Origin: Apostichopus japonicus | Taxonomy: Eukaryota > Echinodermata > Holothuroidea > Aspidochirotida > Stichopodidae | DNA: 64,000 nt | Reading direction: 5' to 3' | Assembly (NCBI RefSeq): GCF_037975245.1 | Contig: NC_092579.1 | Span: forward strand, 28,218,166 to 28,282,165 | Notes under the pieces: model-generated | What the model saw: only the letters and a program-made list of their open reading frames with translations | What the model was told of the DNA's origin: nothing | Database searches by the model: none | Part shown: one piece after another, positions 22,712 through 34,489 of the stretch | Position numbering within the stretch: position 1 is the first letter of the stretch | Layout of the letters: each line of letters starts with the position of its first letter | Position numbers and translations under genes: made by a program

Positions 22712-24136
22712 TAACAAACTGAATGGGCAGATAAACAATCACACACCAACAAGGCCATGAATGCTAAATTCTCTTCCCCTGTACAATGATTAACATGCAT
22801 ACTAAGTTTGAGCTTGAAGTTTGTATTATCGAAATCAAAGTGTTTACTAAGGTTACAGTGTATGTCCTCCATCGGAGATTGGGTTGTGAAAAAAAGTACT
22901 TGTCATGTTGAACATTGTGGGAAAAATATAGGTACACTTGTGAAACTGCTGTTATAATAAGGTACTTACCTGTAACTGGAACAGACAGTGCTTAGAAAGT
23001 TCTCTTGTTTATAGCATTATGCCCATTTTTTGTGGGGGCATGATCAACCAGAAATGGCTGCAGTAATAATCGATAATTGTAACATTGGTAGTGTAATGAA
23101 GAATTTGTTGTAGAATTTGTTGTGTGGTATAGGTAGGGGTTAGATTTTGTTCAATTTTGAAAAGCAGAAAACAGTATGATACTTTCTAGTTTTTGCACAG
23201 GTTCACAGAGTTTACTCGTTGGGTGTCGGGGTACCCCGAAATTAGTTACCTGGTCTAGTTACTTTCTGGTATTGCTATTTTTAGGGTTATTTCTTTGCAG
23301 ATCTGATAGCTGATATTTGTTCACAATATCAGCCGATATCTGATCCCATAATTTCTTCAGCGTTTTTGTTTTAAATGGAAATTTGTATGCATTGTACAAT
23401 GCACAATTCTGAATGGTTGTTAGACTGCTTGCACTTCAACTATACTACATACATCATTCATATACTTCTTACAATTTTCATAGAGCGAGCCCACCTGCAA
23501 TTTTTATCCAAGCATAAGCATAAGTCAAGGTCTAATTACGATCAATGATCAAATGGCCAAAAACTTGAAACAAACTAGGAGAGGGATGTATCATGTTCAT
23601 TAGAAATGATAAGAATTGTTATGAAAACATTGTTTCAGGTAGCATGCATGGATTTTATGTCAATATACATGTTGATGGAAAAGAAATAGGCCAGTCAATT
23701 TCTTAAAATGATACCAGTGGAGTTGCTACGTTGTTTTGTTGTTGGGCGATATTTTTAATTTTACACATTAGGTCAATGGGACTTCCCCATTGAGTTAACT
23801 GTATGTGAGGAAACTTGCGCACTTAAATCCTTTTGAGTTTGTCGTGTAAATCAAGACTTGTTTTAGTCATTTTTTGATAGCCTATTTGATATGACAATTA
23901 GTATCTGAACTTGATAGGCTGAATGATATAAGAATTGGTAGCCTATTTATAGTAGCCTTTCTTGATCTAGGCAAACAAGTGATCATTACAGTGTAGTGTA
24001 GAGTAGCTGATACACCAATTGGTTGATCAAAGTGACTGACAAGGAGGAGTGGATTATTACAATAAATTGCTAGTATAGAGTGAGTTAGTACAGTATATGT
24101 TGTGTAAGTAAGTGTATTGACAGTAATTGTTTACAA
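22712..24136. other. no gene recognised
   Basis: AT-rich, probably intronic or intergenic sequence without recognisable domains or tandem repeats. Confidence 0.45.
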
Positions 24137-24769
24137 TTAAATGAAGTTGTTGGAGTTTGTAGTTGTATGGTAAGCACATAGGACATATGGTACACATTTT
24201 TTGGTTAAACTTGTTGTGCTTTCATGGAAGTTCTGCAAAGAAATCCAAGTTGCCTTGTGATCACTGTAATAGCTCTCAAGGACTCCACTACCAAATATTT
24301 TACTTGTAGGAATGTTTGTGTAGATGTGATCTAAGCATGAGTTATAGTCTGTTGTAGGAGTAAGTATGATTTCTTTGTAATTGAATGTTCTTGTGAATAA
24401 AGCAATCAGGCTTTTACTGTCTGGTGTGTTTTGGAGTACATCAACATTGAAATCACCAGCAATCAATGTTGGTTGTGAATGATCTATGTGACTTAAGAAG
24501 TTACTCAATGCATCATGGAATAGCTGCATGGGAACCTTATTAGACCTGTAAATAAGTGCAATTTGAATAGTTCCAGCACATGTGTCTTTGGTTGTCAGGG
24601 AGATTTCAATATTATTTGTATTCAGTGTATGTTCAGTCAGTGTTGTGATATTATTCTTAGTGTAGATTACAGTGCCATATGGGGAATTTGAGACAGGAGC
24701 ATGAGATGGGATGTTTTTGAATAGTGTAAATCCTTCCATGTTCAGCTCATCATTTGTTATTGCTAATAA
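24137..24769 (-). pseudogene. stand-alone endonuclease/exonuclease/phosphatase-type domain remnant
   Basis: The minus-strand frame holds LLAITNDELNMEGFTLF, then GDFNVDVL, LDHIYTN and ESYYSDHKATWISL. These are the motif series of AP-like (EEP) endonucleases in non-LTR retrotransposons and in Helentron-type rolling-circle transposons. GDFN and SDH carry catalytic residues. The N-terminal part with the first metal-binding residues is missing: a stop lies just upstream at about 24769. The frame ends about 25 residues after the SDH motif, and no reverse transcriptase follows. A short tail after the nuclease fits the C-terminus of a Helentron protein better than a LINE, but helicase sequence is not visible. 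It lies between candidate minus-strand exons and is probably an intronic transposon remnant. Confidence 0.65.
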
Positions 24770-24852
24770 TTAATATAGTAGTTGCACACAAGGAAGACTT
24801 TAATAAACAATACTCCCAAAGAATGCTATTCAACTAGTGGGTTGAGTTAGCC

Positions 24853-25690
24853 TAAAATGTGTGCAGACCCCAGTGTATTACATTATGTGACTTGATTAAA
24901 ATGTGTGCAGACCCCAGTGTATCACATTATGTGACTTTATTAAAATGTGTGCAGACCCCAGTGTATAATCACATTATGTGACTTGATTGAAAAGTGTGCA
25001 GACCCCATTGTATTACATATGTGACTTGATTAAAATGTGTGCAGACCCCATTGTATCACATTATGTGACTTGATTAAAATGTGTGCAGACCCCAGTGTAT
25101 TACATTATGTGACTTGATTAAAATGTGTGCAGACCCCATTGTATCACATTATGTGACTTGATTGGAAAGTGTGCAGACCCCAGTGTATTTCATTATGTGA
25201 CTTGATTGAAAAGTGTGCAGACCCCATTGTATCATATTATGTGACTTGATTGAAAAGTGTGCAGACCCCATTGTATTACATATGTGACTTGATTAAAATG
25301 TGTGCAGACCCCATTGTATCACATTATGTGACTTGATTAAAATGTGTGCAGCCCCAGTGTATAACATTATGTGACTTGATTAAAATGTGTGCAGCCCCCA
25401 TTGTATCATATTATGTGACTTGATTAAAATGTGTGCAGCCCCCATTTTATTACATTATGTGACTTGGTTAAAATGTGTAGAGACCCCATTGTATTAAATT
25501 ATGTGACTTGATTTAAATGTGTGCAGCCCCAGTGTACAACATTATGTGACTTGATTGAAATGTGTGCAGACCTCAGTGTATTACATTATGTGACTTGATT
25601 AAAGTGTGTGCAGACCCCAGTGTATTACATTATGTGACTTGATTAAAATGTGCAAACCCCATTGTATCATATTATGTGACTTGATCTTTC
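24853..25690. repeat. 44-bp minisatellite, about 19 copies
   Basis: The unit reads AAAATGTGTGCAGACCCC then (A/T)TGTATTACATTATGTGAC and TTGATT. Copies differ by a few substitutions (AGTG/TTGT, TTACA/TCACA) and small deletions. The embedded ATTATGTGAC and ATTAAAATG give recurrent short motifs. It lies between the endonuclease remnant and the exon at 25803. Confidence 0.93.
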
Positions 25691-25802
25691 ACCAGCTATA
25701 ATCGGATTTGGTATATCAAGTATGACTTTCATCCAAATGGTCTGTAATCTTGCAATATAAACAGATGTCATTTTTCTTTAATTACTGAACTAAAAAATTT
25801 AC

Positions 25803-25902
25803 CTTGTATCGTCCAGGTCCCTCAGACTCTCTTCAATGACGGCTTTAAGGTCCTCATCACACCCATATGAATCATCGTCAGGCTCCATGATATCAATATA
25901 AT
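25803..25902 (-). CDS. candidate exon with ubiquitin-interacting-motif-like helix
   Basis: The minus strand encodes DYIDIMEPDDDSYGCDEDLK then AVIEESLRDLDDT, ending at a donor (ACAAG|GTAAAT). The acidic run, leucine and the serine seven residues later (DEDLKAVIEESL) resemble a UIM, with valine where alanine is usual. The left border is uncertain: the acceptor could be TATGTGAG before 25902, or the ATG at 25888 could be a start codon. It shares strand with the exons at 27889-30269 and could follow them in one transcript. A frame connection is not proven. Confidence 0.45.
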
Positions 25903-26609
25903 CTCACATATATCTATAATTAAATGAACCAAGACAAACGTGAACATTTTGTAACTATTCACTTATAGACAAAGGTATTTTGCTTTCCCAACAGTTAACT
26001 GGGTTTCCAAAATTCCATCTGAAAATATTCTTTAAAATAAGTTAGTAACATTGGGGTCTTGCTAGATTTGTGAAATGGCCTACATTTCTCTTTCCTTAGC
26101 CATATCACCATATGTTAGTCCATTTGTCACTGATCATCATGAAACAACCAACCTAGTTTGGACTTTTTACCTTAACATAGAGCTGTAGAACATGTTATTA
26201 GTATTCACAATAGAAATTGCAAAATCCTCTCCTCCTGGTGGGGGGGGGAGGGGTGGCTGGCATAGAATTTTTGCATCGCTTCAGCTGGGACATTTTGTGA
26301 ATTATTTCTGTGTGAGAGTAAATACTCTGGAAGGAGATCTGGAAAATGTGATATGTTTTGTATCAAAATGACTATCTCGTAAATTTGAGATTTCACCCTT
26401 CCCCCCGGCCCCCCCCCCCACCTCCCTTACATTTTCCTACCTATAAACTCCCACCATATCTTTTGAAGGTGTTCTTAATGGACATGATTATCCATTCAAA
26501 GTTTTAGTTTGCCACACCCTGCACTATGATTAAGAATCACATAAGTGTCAGTCACCTCATGACTCTATCATGCACCGCTCTTACTTGGATTTATAGATGA
26601 GATGAAAGC

Positions 26610-26775
26610 ACAACATGTAGTCAAACATTTAGACATGCACCATTGATGTAGACCAGTGCATTAAGGATTCATTAGGTGTCTCCATTCATTAGAAGTCAAA
26701 CATCTTTTAGACATGCACCGTTGATGTAGACCAGTGCATTAAGGTTTCAGTAGGTGTCTCCATTAATTAGTAGTC
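26610..26775. repeat. tandem duplication of about 79 bp
   Basis: Two near-identical copies contain AGACATGCACC(A/G)TTGATGTAG and a later TTAGGTGTCTCCATT-type end. Confidence 0.85.
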
Positions 26776-27179
26776 AAACATCTAACACTTTCAATCCTGG
26801 GCAATGTCAGTTTTATTTACTCATATCTGGACTAGGAACCTTCAAGAGTTATTGCATCTACTTATTTAATAATACTTACTTGTCAGCAGAATTCACAGAA
26901 ATCACTGATGAAGATGTGGATGGCCCTGGCATCTGGTTTACAACACTGTCAATTTAAAGATATTTAAATTAGTCATATGATAGATATCAAACATCCCAGC
27001 CCCCTTAATAAGCCCACAGATATCGACAAACATTATTTAAACAACTTAAACTAAGATGGTTTCATTCTTTGTTTAATATTCTGTTTATTTCTTTTCTATT
27101 TCTGTATTACAATTACTACATTATGTACAATTTGTCCATGAACATACATGCAAATGTGAATTAATGAGGAAACTAATTC

Positions 27180-27600
27180 ACAAATCATGGCAAGGTTTAT
27201 GCAATGTTGACCTCTGTTGACCTCAAGTGAACTTTTTGACTGCCAACAAAAAAACATGTTTTTTCTAGTCAATGTGGGACATACATGAGGTCCATCACAG
27301 TTACCATTCTTGAAATAAATGTTAACACTATTTGCAGACTTTGACCTCAAATGACCTTCATGATGAACAATACATATCTCCTAAATATTGTGCATCCATG
27401 TGTCAAAAGTTGAAGCTACCCTTCTTGAGATATCTTGTGTATATGATTTTAAGGCCTTAACTCTGCTGACCTGAAATGATTTTTGACCTCTACAGAATCT
27501 GAATATTCTTCTAATCATAGTGCATCCACATGTCAAACATGAAAGAAGTAAAAGCTTCTTTCCTTGAGATTTTGCAACCAGATCAATGTACATGTTTTGA
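27180..27600 (-). repeat. dispersed repeat with TGACCT half-sites
   Basis: About three degenerate units of roughly 130 bp contain TTGACCTCAAATGACC-like text and CCCTTCTTGAGATATC. The last is the reverse complement of text at 30870-30900. Confidence 0.6.
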
Positions 27601-27888
27601 AGCTTTACAGTCAAAGAAAGAATACTAATAAAGAAATATATTGATTTCAAGACCTAGACATATTTAGGGTATCTTTATTCCAAGGTAGATTATATAACTC
27701 TGTTAAAAAATGGTTGTTCCAATGAGACTGTTGCACCAGTGGGGGAAAATATGTGGCACCCAGGACCGTGTTAATGGAAAATGTCATGATGAACTAACTG
27801 TAAGCATACTAACAACTGAAAGCAGAAAGATAAAAGATGAAAGCTATGTATAAAATTATGTATTTCAATTAAGGAGCACAAAACTCAC

Positions 27889-27980
27889 AAAGATTTGGCT
27901 GTTGAGGTAGTCATAGCAAAGGATGACATAGAAACGAAGCTGCTGTTGTCGACACAGACATAGATGCTGATGAAAAGGAA
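27889..27980 (-). CDS. candidate small serine/threonine-rich exon, copy 1
   Basis: A strong acceptor (TTCTTATCTCTTCTAG) and a donor (AAATCTTT|GTGAGT) enclose 92 nt on the minus strand. The open frame contains SFVSMSSFAMTTSTAKS. About 340 bp away lies a similar exon with the same borders, so an exon duplication is likely. A one-base shift relative to copy 2 means that only one of them can keep the ancestral frame through the whole exon. Confidence 0.42.
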
Positions 27981-28245
27981 CTAGAAGAGATAAGAATAGA
28001 ACTTGTTGTTATAACTGTTTGGTCATATTTGGTTACTTGGTCACTAGCTGAGATAACAGCCTGCTGGTTTTTTAGTGCCCTTCATATGTTAACCATACAC
28101 TGTCATGTTATTTATGTATTAATTTTGTACAAACATACAAGAAAAAAATTGAAATTGGAAAATTAAGGACAATCAATGAAAAGCAAAATAAACGATGAAG
28201 TTTTATATGAAATTATATATCTCAATTAAATAGCACAAAACTCAC

Positions 28246-28320
28246 AAAGATTTGGCTGATGAGGTAGTAATTACAAAGGATGGCATTGACAACAAAGCTG
28301 TTGTTGCCCACACAGAAAGA
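28246..28320 (-). CDS. candidate small serine/threonine-rich exon, copy 2
   Basis: It has the same acceptor style (CTTCACCTTCTAG) and an identical donor context (AAATCTTT|GTGAGT) as copy 1. The 75 nt encode LSVWATTALLSMPSFVITTS then SAKS. The length is a multiple of three, so inclusion or skipping would keep the frame. The function is unknown. Confidence 0.42.
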
Positions 28321-28442
28321 CTAGAAGGTGAAGAATAGAATTTGTTGTTATGACAACACCTAAAACTACTTTTAAACCTTCCACATTTAGTTTGTTTGTT
28401 AGTAAATAATATGGGTAAAGTCCTGACTATGTCAGAGACCAT

Positions 28443-29999
28443 CTGTAGAGTTCAAACAATTCATCAGTCAGTCAAAATATTCAGAGAAATATGCCAATAG
28501 ACTGGAATTAATTACCCTAAATGGTCATCCTCAAAACATGTATTAATATTCATCATTTTAACTTTTTAAAAGACATTTTCCTTTTCTTCTTTCTTTTTTC
28601 CAAACATTTCTTTCCTCTTTCAAATATATTATTTTGCTATACAAATTTGGAGAAAAATTACCTGTCACTTTTGCATGATTCCCCAACTCTGTTCGCGGGA
28701 AAAGATGATTCACATCTGCCATTGGTGTCTGTTAAGTGAAATGAACACAAAATTGAATTCATCCTGTTTGGGTGTCACACGATAATAACATCATGGTATA
28801 TGTACAGTCCAGTGTGTACTGTTACTTGGACGGGACTGTCCTGAACATAGCATCATGCAGCATTGTGATGCTGGTATATCACTAAAAATCACTCAAGTGT
28901 TTAAAGAAGCATCCGAAAATATTGATGGCTATCAATTCAGTCATTAATCCTATTGTTCAGATGCTAAGTGATCAAGTTTACATATGCAAAGTGGCAATAC
29001 ATCAAATGTTTTACATATTTATGACTCTTATTTATGACTCAACTTTATATGGCCTTACATCAGTTTGAATCAGTAGGCATCTTCAGAACATTTAGGGACA
29101 CTAATGTTGTTCTTTTATACATTTGGGACAACAATTTCAGTCACAGTGTCCTTACTTACACTTTCCTCATATTTTAAACATCAGTTCTCTTCTTCAGTAC
29201 ATCAATGCCATTCAAGACTCTTAGCAATATACTCCTCCAAAACATTCTCCTATATGTCTCCTGACACTCATAATAGCCCTTTACATTTACACTTCATTTT
29301 TTCTCTGCATCAGTAATGATTTTGCCTTGTCATTGCCTGCTTTCTAACTCTACTTCTAAAATTTGACCATTAAGCCACTGTCGGAAATTCCCTTCAACAT
29401 TTTATTCTCAATTACACTAATAAGACTGCGGCTTGTTTCCTATGTCACCCTATGGATGTTATATGTATGATACTGAGTACAGAACTTGCTCTCTTGTCAT
29501 TTTAATTTCTTATGTTCAATCTAGGAAGAGGAAGAAGAAAGGTGGTAATTATGAATTTGATGATCGGAGGTGGTGAGTCAAATGTCTATTGAAGAATGTA
29601 GTGCCATACCTACAATTGCTGCTCAACCACTATATATAGAGCTCTACTAAAGAGAACATGCCTATAACTCACATTTGATAATTTCATATGTTTAAGCACT
29701 GATAATAATGTTAATGAAACCATTATATCTATCCTTATGATCCAACCATGGGCAGACTTGTCTGGACTTAAACTTAATTCATACTCCAGTGATCCCCAGT
29801 GTTAGACAATACTGGGTCAAAGACATACCGAGTCTTGATTCTGGTCTCAGTCTAGACTTAAGTACTACAGTACTGCAAAGTAGTGTTACACGATAATCAG
29901 AACAGCTGTATCAATATATTCCACTATGATGATTACATTTAACACAAACATTTTATATAATCTGTCCCAATTCTCCTGACATCAATACTGTTTACTCAC
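28443..29999. other. intron-like sequence, no gene recognised
   Basis: A possible plus-strand acceptor (TTCAATCTAG) before 29526 opens only a few codons (RKRKKKGG) and I do not call it an exon. Confidence 0.4.
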
Positions 30000-30269
30000 A
30001 TCCACTTTTTCAAGGCTCAGGTCACGTTGGATTGGTCTTAGATAGATAGGTGCCTTTCCACAGATTGACTTCATTTGGTGTTCACCAGATCCCCTCGCTG
30101 GATATGGAATAGCATCCAGCACTTTGTTGGGAGCATTAGCTTTCAGGTATTCAAAGCCTCCACCATCTCTTAGTTTTGGGCTTTTAGGCCTGTAACACCT
30201 TCTCCCATACTTCATGAGGACTATCATCAGAATTGAGAAGACCCTTCTTTTCCACCAATCCAGCCTCAC
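30000..30269 (-). pseudogene. exon resembling the N-terminal region of G2/M E3-ligase-like proteins, frame-disrupted
   Basis: On the minus strand, an acceptor (CTTCTTAG) and donor (GTGGAT|GTGAGT) bound 270 nt. The first frame gives EAGLVEKKGLLNSDDSPHEV and WEKVLQA, then a stop. After about 13 extra bases (TAAAAGCCCAAAA, part of a local duplication) a second frame continues LRDGGGFEYLKANAPNKVLD, then QMKSICGKAPIYLRPIQRDL. The order 'VWEKVL...GGFEYL...IYLRPIQRDL' resembles the region before the HECT domain in invertebrate and fish proteins annotated as G2/M phase-specific E3 ubiquitin ligase-like. I base this on memory of the family, so it needs a search. No HECT domain is present in the window. 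The gene is truncated or dead, or the 13 bases are an assembly error. Confidence 0.42.
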
Positions 30270-30529
30270 CTAAGAAGGTCTTACCTATAGTGGATGGTGT
30301 TTTTTTTCTTTCTGAAATCAAAAACAATATTGTCTTTTCTTCTTTATATACTAATTCAAAAGTATGATCAACTTAGGCCAAACGAATGATAGATATTACA
30401 AATGAAACTAGATCAGCCCATCCTATAATCAATATCAAAACCAAATCATATGACAGATATTATATTTAGGATGATGTGTTAGTGTAGAGAGACAGGTAAG
30501 AAGTGAATGAAGTAAATGTTTGGCATATG

Positions 30530-31120
30530 TTGACTTCAATTTTTTTCAATGACCTTTTACCTCCACCAAAAGCAATAAGCTCCTTAAATTTCCAAACACC
30601 TTCATACCAAGCCTGATATCTGCCCAAGCTTCCAATACTGAGATATCATGTTTGCAAGGTTTTCACAATTTGACCTCTGATGACCTCTACAAGTTTGTAG
30701 TCATGACACACTGCAAAAAATATTGATTTATATACCACACTTTAATCAATTCATAAGTTTGCTCCATAATACCTGATATTTTGAATATTTTTGGTTTTGA
30801 TGATAATCGTAACCTTTGCATTCATGATGGCGTATGTATGTGCACGTTTGTGACGCTCAGCTTGTAAACATGATATCTTAAGAAGGGAAGGGAAGGTCCA
30901 TTTCATGTGTAGAAGTACCACATTGAGTACAATAAGCCTTTTATCTTGGTGGAGGTCAAAGGTCATTGGGGTCACCAGGGTCAAATTAAAAATGTGTAAA
31001 CACGATATCTCAACAAGGGAAGCTTGGGCAGACCTCATATTTGGTGTGTAGAAGTACCACATTGAGTACAAGAAGCCTATTGTTGTGGGAAGGGGTCAAA
31101 TGTTACTCGGGATCATAAAG
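30530..31120 (+). repeat. dispersed repeat in tandem, with perfect DR1 AGGTCA pair
   Basis: Two units about 131 bp apart share GTAGAAGTACCACATTGAGT and a GATATCT(T/C)AA(G/C)AAGGGAAG block. The first includes AGGTCAAAGGTCA (30953-30965) followed by two GGGTCA half-sites. Reverse-oriented pieces (TTTGACCTCTGATGACCTC) lie at about 30667. Confidence 0.65.
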
Positions 31121-31754
31121 TATGGATGAATTGAGTGGCAACTCTTACAATAATGCCTAAATTTATTGATCCTTTTGGTCATAGACCATTTCATTTCATG
31201 ACATTGACAAAACACGTACATATGCAGGCACAGTATTCCGTATATTCGTTTCACACGGCTAGAGCCTAACTTACACTAAAACTAACTTCTAGGTCTGAGC
31301 TAGGCTTTAAAAGTTAATAGCTCAGCCTAGGCCTCAGTAAGGCTAGCCTATTTGCGTTTTGACAAATGACAGTTCCATGGGATCTAGCCTCATGCCTTTA
31401 TTTTTCTCGTTTTATAAGACATGAAATGCCTTAGAAGATAACCTACATGACATAAGAACATACAGGGCACAATGTTACCTTTCTAAAAATGTACTTTGCG
31501 ACCTTTACCCCAAGATAGACATCTTAGTTACGCAGGAACGTTTTTCACATTTTCGCATTGGGTAACAGCAGACGGCTCTGTCTGGGTAAATTAACAGTAT
31601 TCGTTCTTTGCATACTTCAGCACACAGATTGTGCATAGCGCCATCTTTATAATTTAGAAGTGTATCTCCCGTTTTACATCTAGTCGTATTCACATCAGTA
31701 GTACTAGTCGTAGTAGTACGTGAACATGTAGATAATGTAGTGCACATTAATTTA

Positions 31755-31965
31755 GTAGTAGTACTTCAAATTAGTTGTAGTAGTACATGTCAAATTAGTA
31801 GTAGTACATGTCAAATTAGTCATAGTACATGTCAAATTAGTAGTAGTAGGCCTACATGACAAATTAGTAGTTGTACATGACAAATTAGTAGTAGTGCATG
31901 TCAAACTAGTAGTAGTACATGTTAAATTAGTAGTAGTATACGTCAAATTAGCAGTTTTGTCAAAT
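31755..31965. repeat. 21-bp minisatellite
   Basis: About ten copies of AAATTAGTAGTAGTACATGTC variants. The minus-strand open frames (threonine-rich) over it come from the repeat. Confidence 0.88.
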
Positions 31966-32037
31966 TAGGCTGTTTATTATAACTATCGACAGTTCATGCC
32001 GTATTTTAGTAAACCGACTCGAGAAAAGAAGTAAGAA

Positions 32038-32054
32038 ATATATTTATATATATA

Positions 32055-32090
<36 letters not shown>
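32038..32090. repeat. (TA)n microsatellite
   Basis: TATATATA with occasional TTTA. Confidence 0.92.
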
Positions 32091-32091
<1 letters not shown>

Positions 32092-33847
32092 TTTCTTTTT
32101 CATTTATCAAACTATTCAAATTACTAAGAAAGTCAATAGAGGTGCATTCAAGACAACAACAAACATAAAAGGAAGCATCCGATTGTCGTGTAATTATTAA
32201 AAAATTTAGAAACCTAATCCTTTCTGCAGTCCTTAACTAGGCGTCTGTCTTGCTAGCGAAAGTAATTTGCTGCGCCGATCTTTCATCGAGTGTGATTTTG
32301 TGTAGCTGTGTATATACGGGCTGCGCATGTGTATAATATTTGTATACTCTTCTGTACAATAAAAATGTACAATAAGTAATGTTCTGTATTTCCACATGAA
32401 GTTGCATTTAGTCGTTTTCATGTTTTTATTCATAAACAATCAAATGGTCGTCACTTTGTAGTGGTAGAACAATAACTAATTATGAAGGCAGCCTCAGGAA
32501 ACCTCTGTTTAATTAAAGAGATGAAGGCGTTTGGAAGCGTGTCAACTCAACATCATCTATGTTCCCCTTTTTTATCGGATTTTTTTGAGCGATTCCAAAA
32601 ATACTGTTTGCCGGTGTTGAAGAGTGGACCATCATCCGTAGCTTTGATGTTGCTGGTTTGAAAATAGGGAAAAAATAAGGCTTTAAAACAATTTCTTTCG
32701 TCATTATAGCTGAACTGCAATGTTTGAATGGGTTTACCTTTATACTCTCCCTACCCCCTCAGTATTTGAGAAAGTGGTCCTGCGGATGGGTTATATTCGA
32801 CTGTGTGGTCTCGGGAACAGGAATGGGTGCGGCATGTACGCATGACTTGTTTTTTCCTCATGAACATTGATTGAAAAGACTCAGAAGGCATGATATAAGC
32901 CGGTTTTCACCCAATATATCATCACATGGGATTCAAACATATGAGCAGTATCTTGGCTTCCTTTCCCTAGAGAGAAATACTCAACTATACTGCTTTTCGT
33001 GTCCAGGCTCCTCTATATTGCGTGACTTTACCTTTAAACATAAAAATATATCTCTGTACAGGTTGTAATGAGGTCACAGTTTAGGCAATATATAGCAGCA
33101 TATATGGGCAACTATAACATATGTTAGTAAGTCATATTCGAAACAAATTGTTAAAAAGGTACGTTGATGAGGAAAGCTCACCATACACAATTTAGAAATT
33201 GAGGGCGGCAATTTAAAATATGGCAAACTGAGGGCGGCAATTAAGAATATGGAATTAGTCGACACATTATCCATTCTAACGACTCGTCTGTTGAAGTTCG
33301 ATGACGGGCTTGATCCAGTCACATCAATTTCATAAGTGATTTATCATTCAATTAGGCCAACATTTCGAATTGAATCGTTTCTTCTAACCTTGCGATATCG
33401 TTTAACGTAGCCAGGTAACAAAAAAATTGTCTTCTATTTAATAACAGCGATGTAATCAAGTGTTTTCTCTCCTTTTGTCCAGTTTGAAATATCAGAAAAT
33501 TATTTGAAATGAAGAAATAGAAAGCAAAAAAAAAAAAAAAACACATCGATAACTAATATCAGCGATATGAAGCAATTAATTTTATCGATTGAAAGCAATA
33601 ATGGAAGTCGTTGATGTTAAATCCAGAATTGTTGAAATCGATCAAATCCCCTAAAACTAATACCAGATTGAACAACAGTTTCACACGAAATTTATGGTTT
33701 GCATAATTATTAAATATCATGGTCAGGGGGTTCCTGTTATTTACACATAATTTCCTAGCCCAGTGCTGGTAGATTGATATAACAGGCACGATGCGATTTC
33801 TGTTAACGAGTAAGACTCAGTAACTGTCCCTCAACCTCAACTCGGCT
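32091..33847. other. no gene recognised
   Basis: Short open frames on both strands lack splice signals and known domains. Confidence 0.45.
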
Positions 33848-33952
33848 TCTTCCCTACCCTACCCTACCATACCCTACCCTGACCTACCCTACCCTACCAT
33901 ACCCTACCCTACCCTGCCCTGCCCTACCCTACCCTACCCTGCCCCACAGTTT
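33848..33952. repeat. (CCTAC)n microsatellite
   Basis: CCTAC units, with CCATA and CCTGC variants. It resembles no known telomere repeat of animals. Confidence 0.9.
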
Positions 33953-34489
33953 TCTTCTGCTGGAAAAAATCTGAATAAAGAATGGTGTCTTTAGTAAGCT
34001 ATATCAGAGCTGTGGAAATGATAATTCATATTGAAGTCGAACAAATAAAAACAACACCTAGACAAACTTACCAATTTTTGCGTTAATTGAGTTTATTTAT
34101 TTAATTAATATTGAAGGGTATACTCATTTAGCGTAAAGCTAAGACCCTGTGTATACGTTACAGTCCAGTGGTTCATTTTGAAGTTGTTAATGAAATAAAT
34201 GTTACGGTACAAATTGCACGCGAAAGAAATGACAGCACTATATCAAACATGAGGGTTGAAAGTTTTTATATTTGGTTTAAGCCTTTGATAAATCACTTAG
34301 TACAAATCAATACTTCCCTCCAGAACGGACAAAATTTTCTGGCCAATGGTTCAAGAAGGGGATTGATAAAGTATCTCCACTCACCACTGTCATTCGCTGT
34401 CATTTGCGAATGATAATTAACCCTGTACAAAGTCAATTGTCATTCGGTCATTCGTTTTAGTTTGTCCCTACTTCAATTAAAAACATAAA

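Noticed and set aside
24853-25690. CRISPR-like array
   Set aside because: The 44-bp units are contiguous repeats with no unique spacers, in an animal genome.
29521-29573. Possible short plus-strand exon after TTCAATCTAG
   Set aside because: It yields under 20 codons before a stop and no partner exons were found on the plus strand.
31505-31747. Cysteine-rich 80-residue minus-strand frame
   Set aside because: It has nine cysteines but no signal peptide or family pattern I recognise, and it borders a threonine-coding minisatellite. It could be an exon, but support is too weak.
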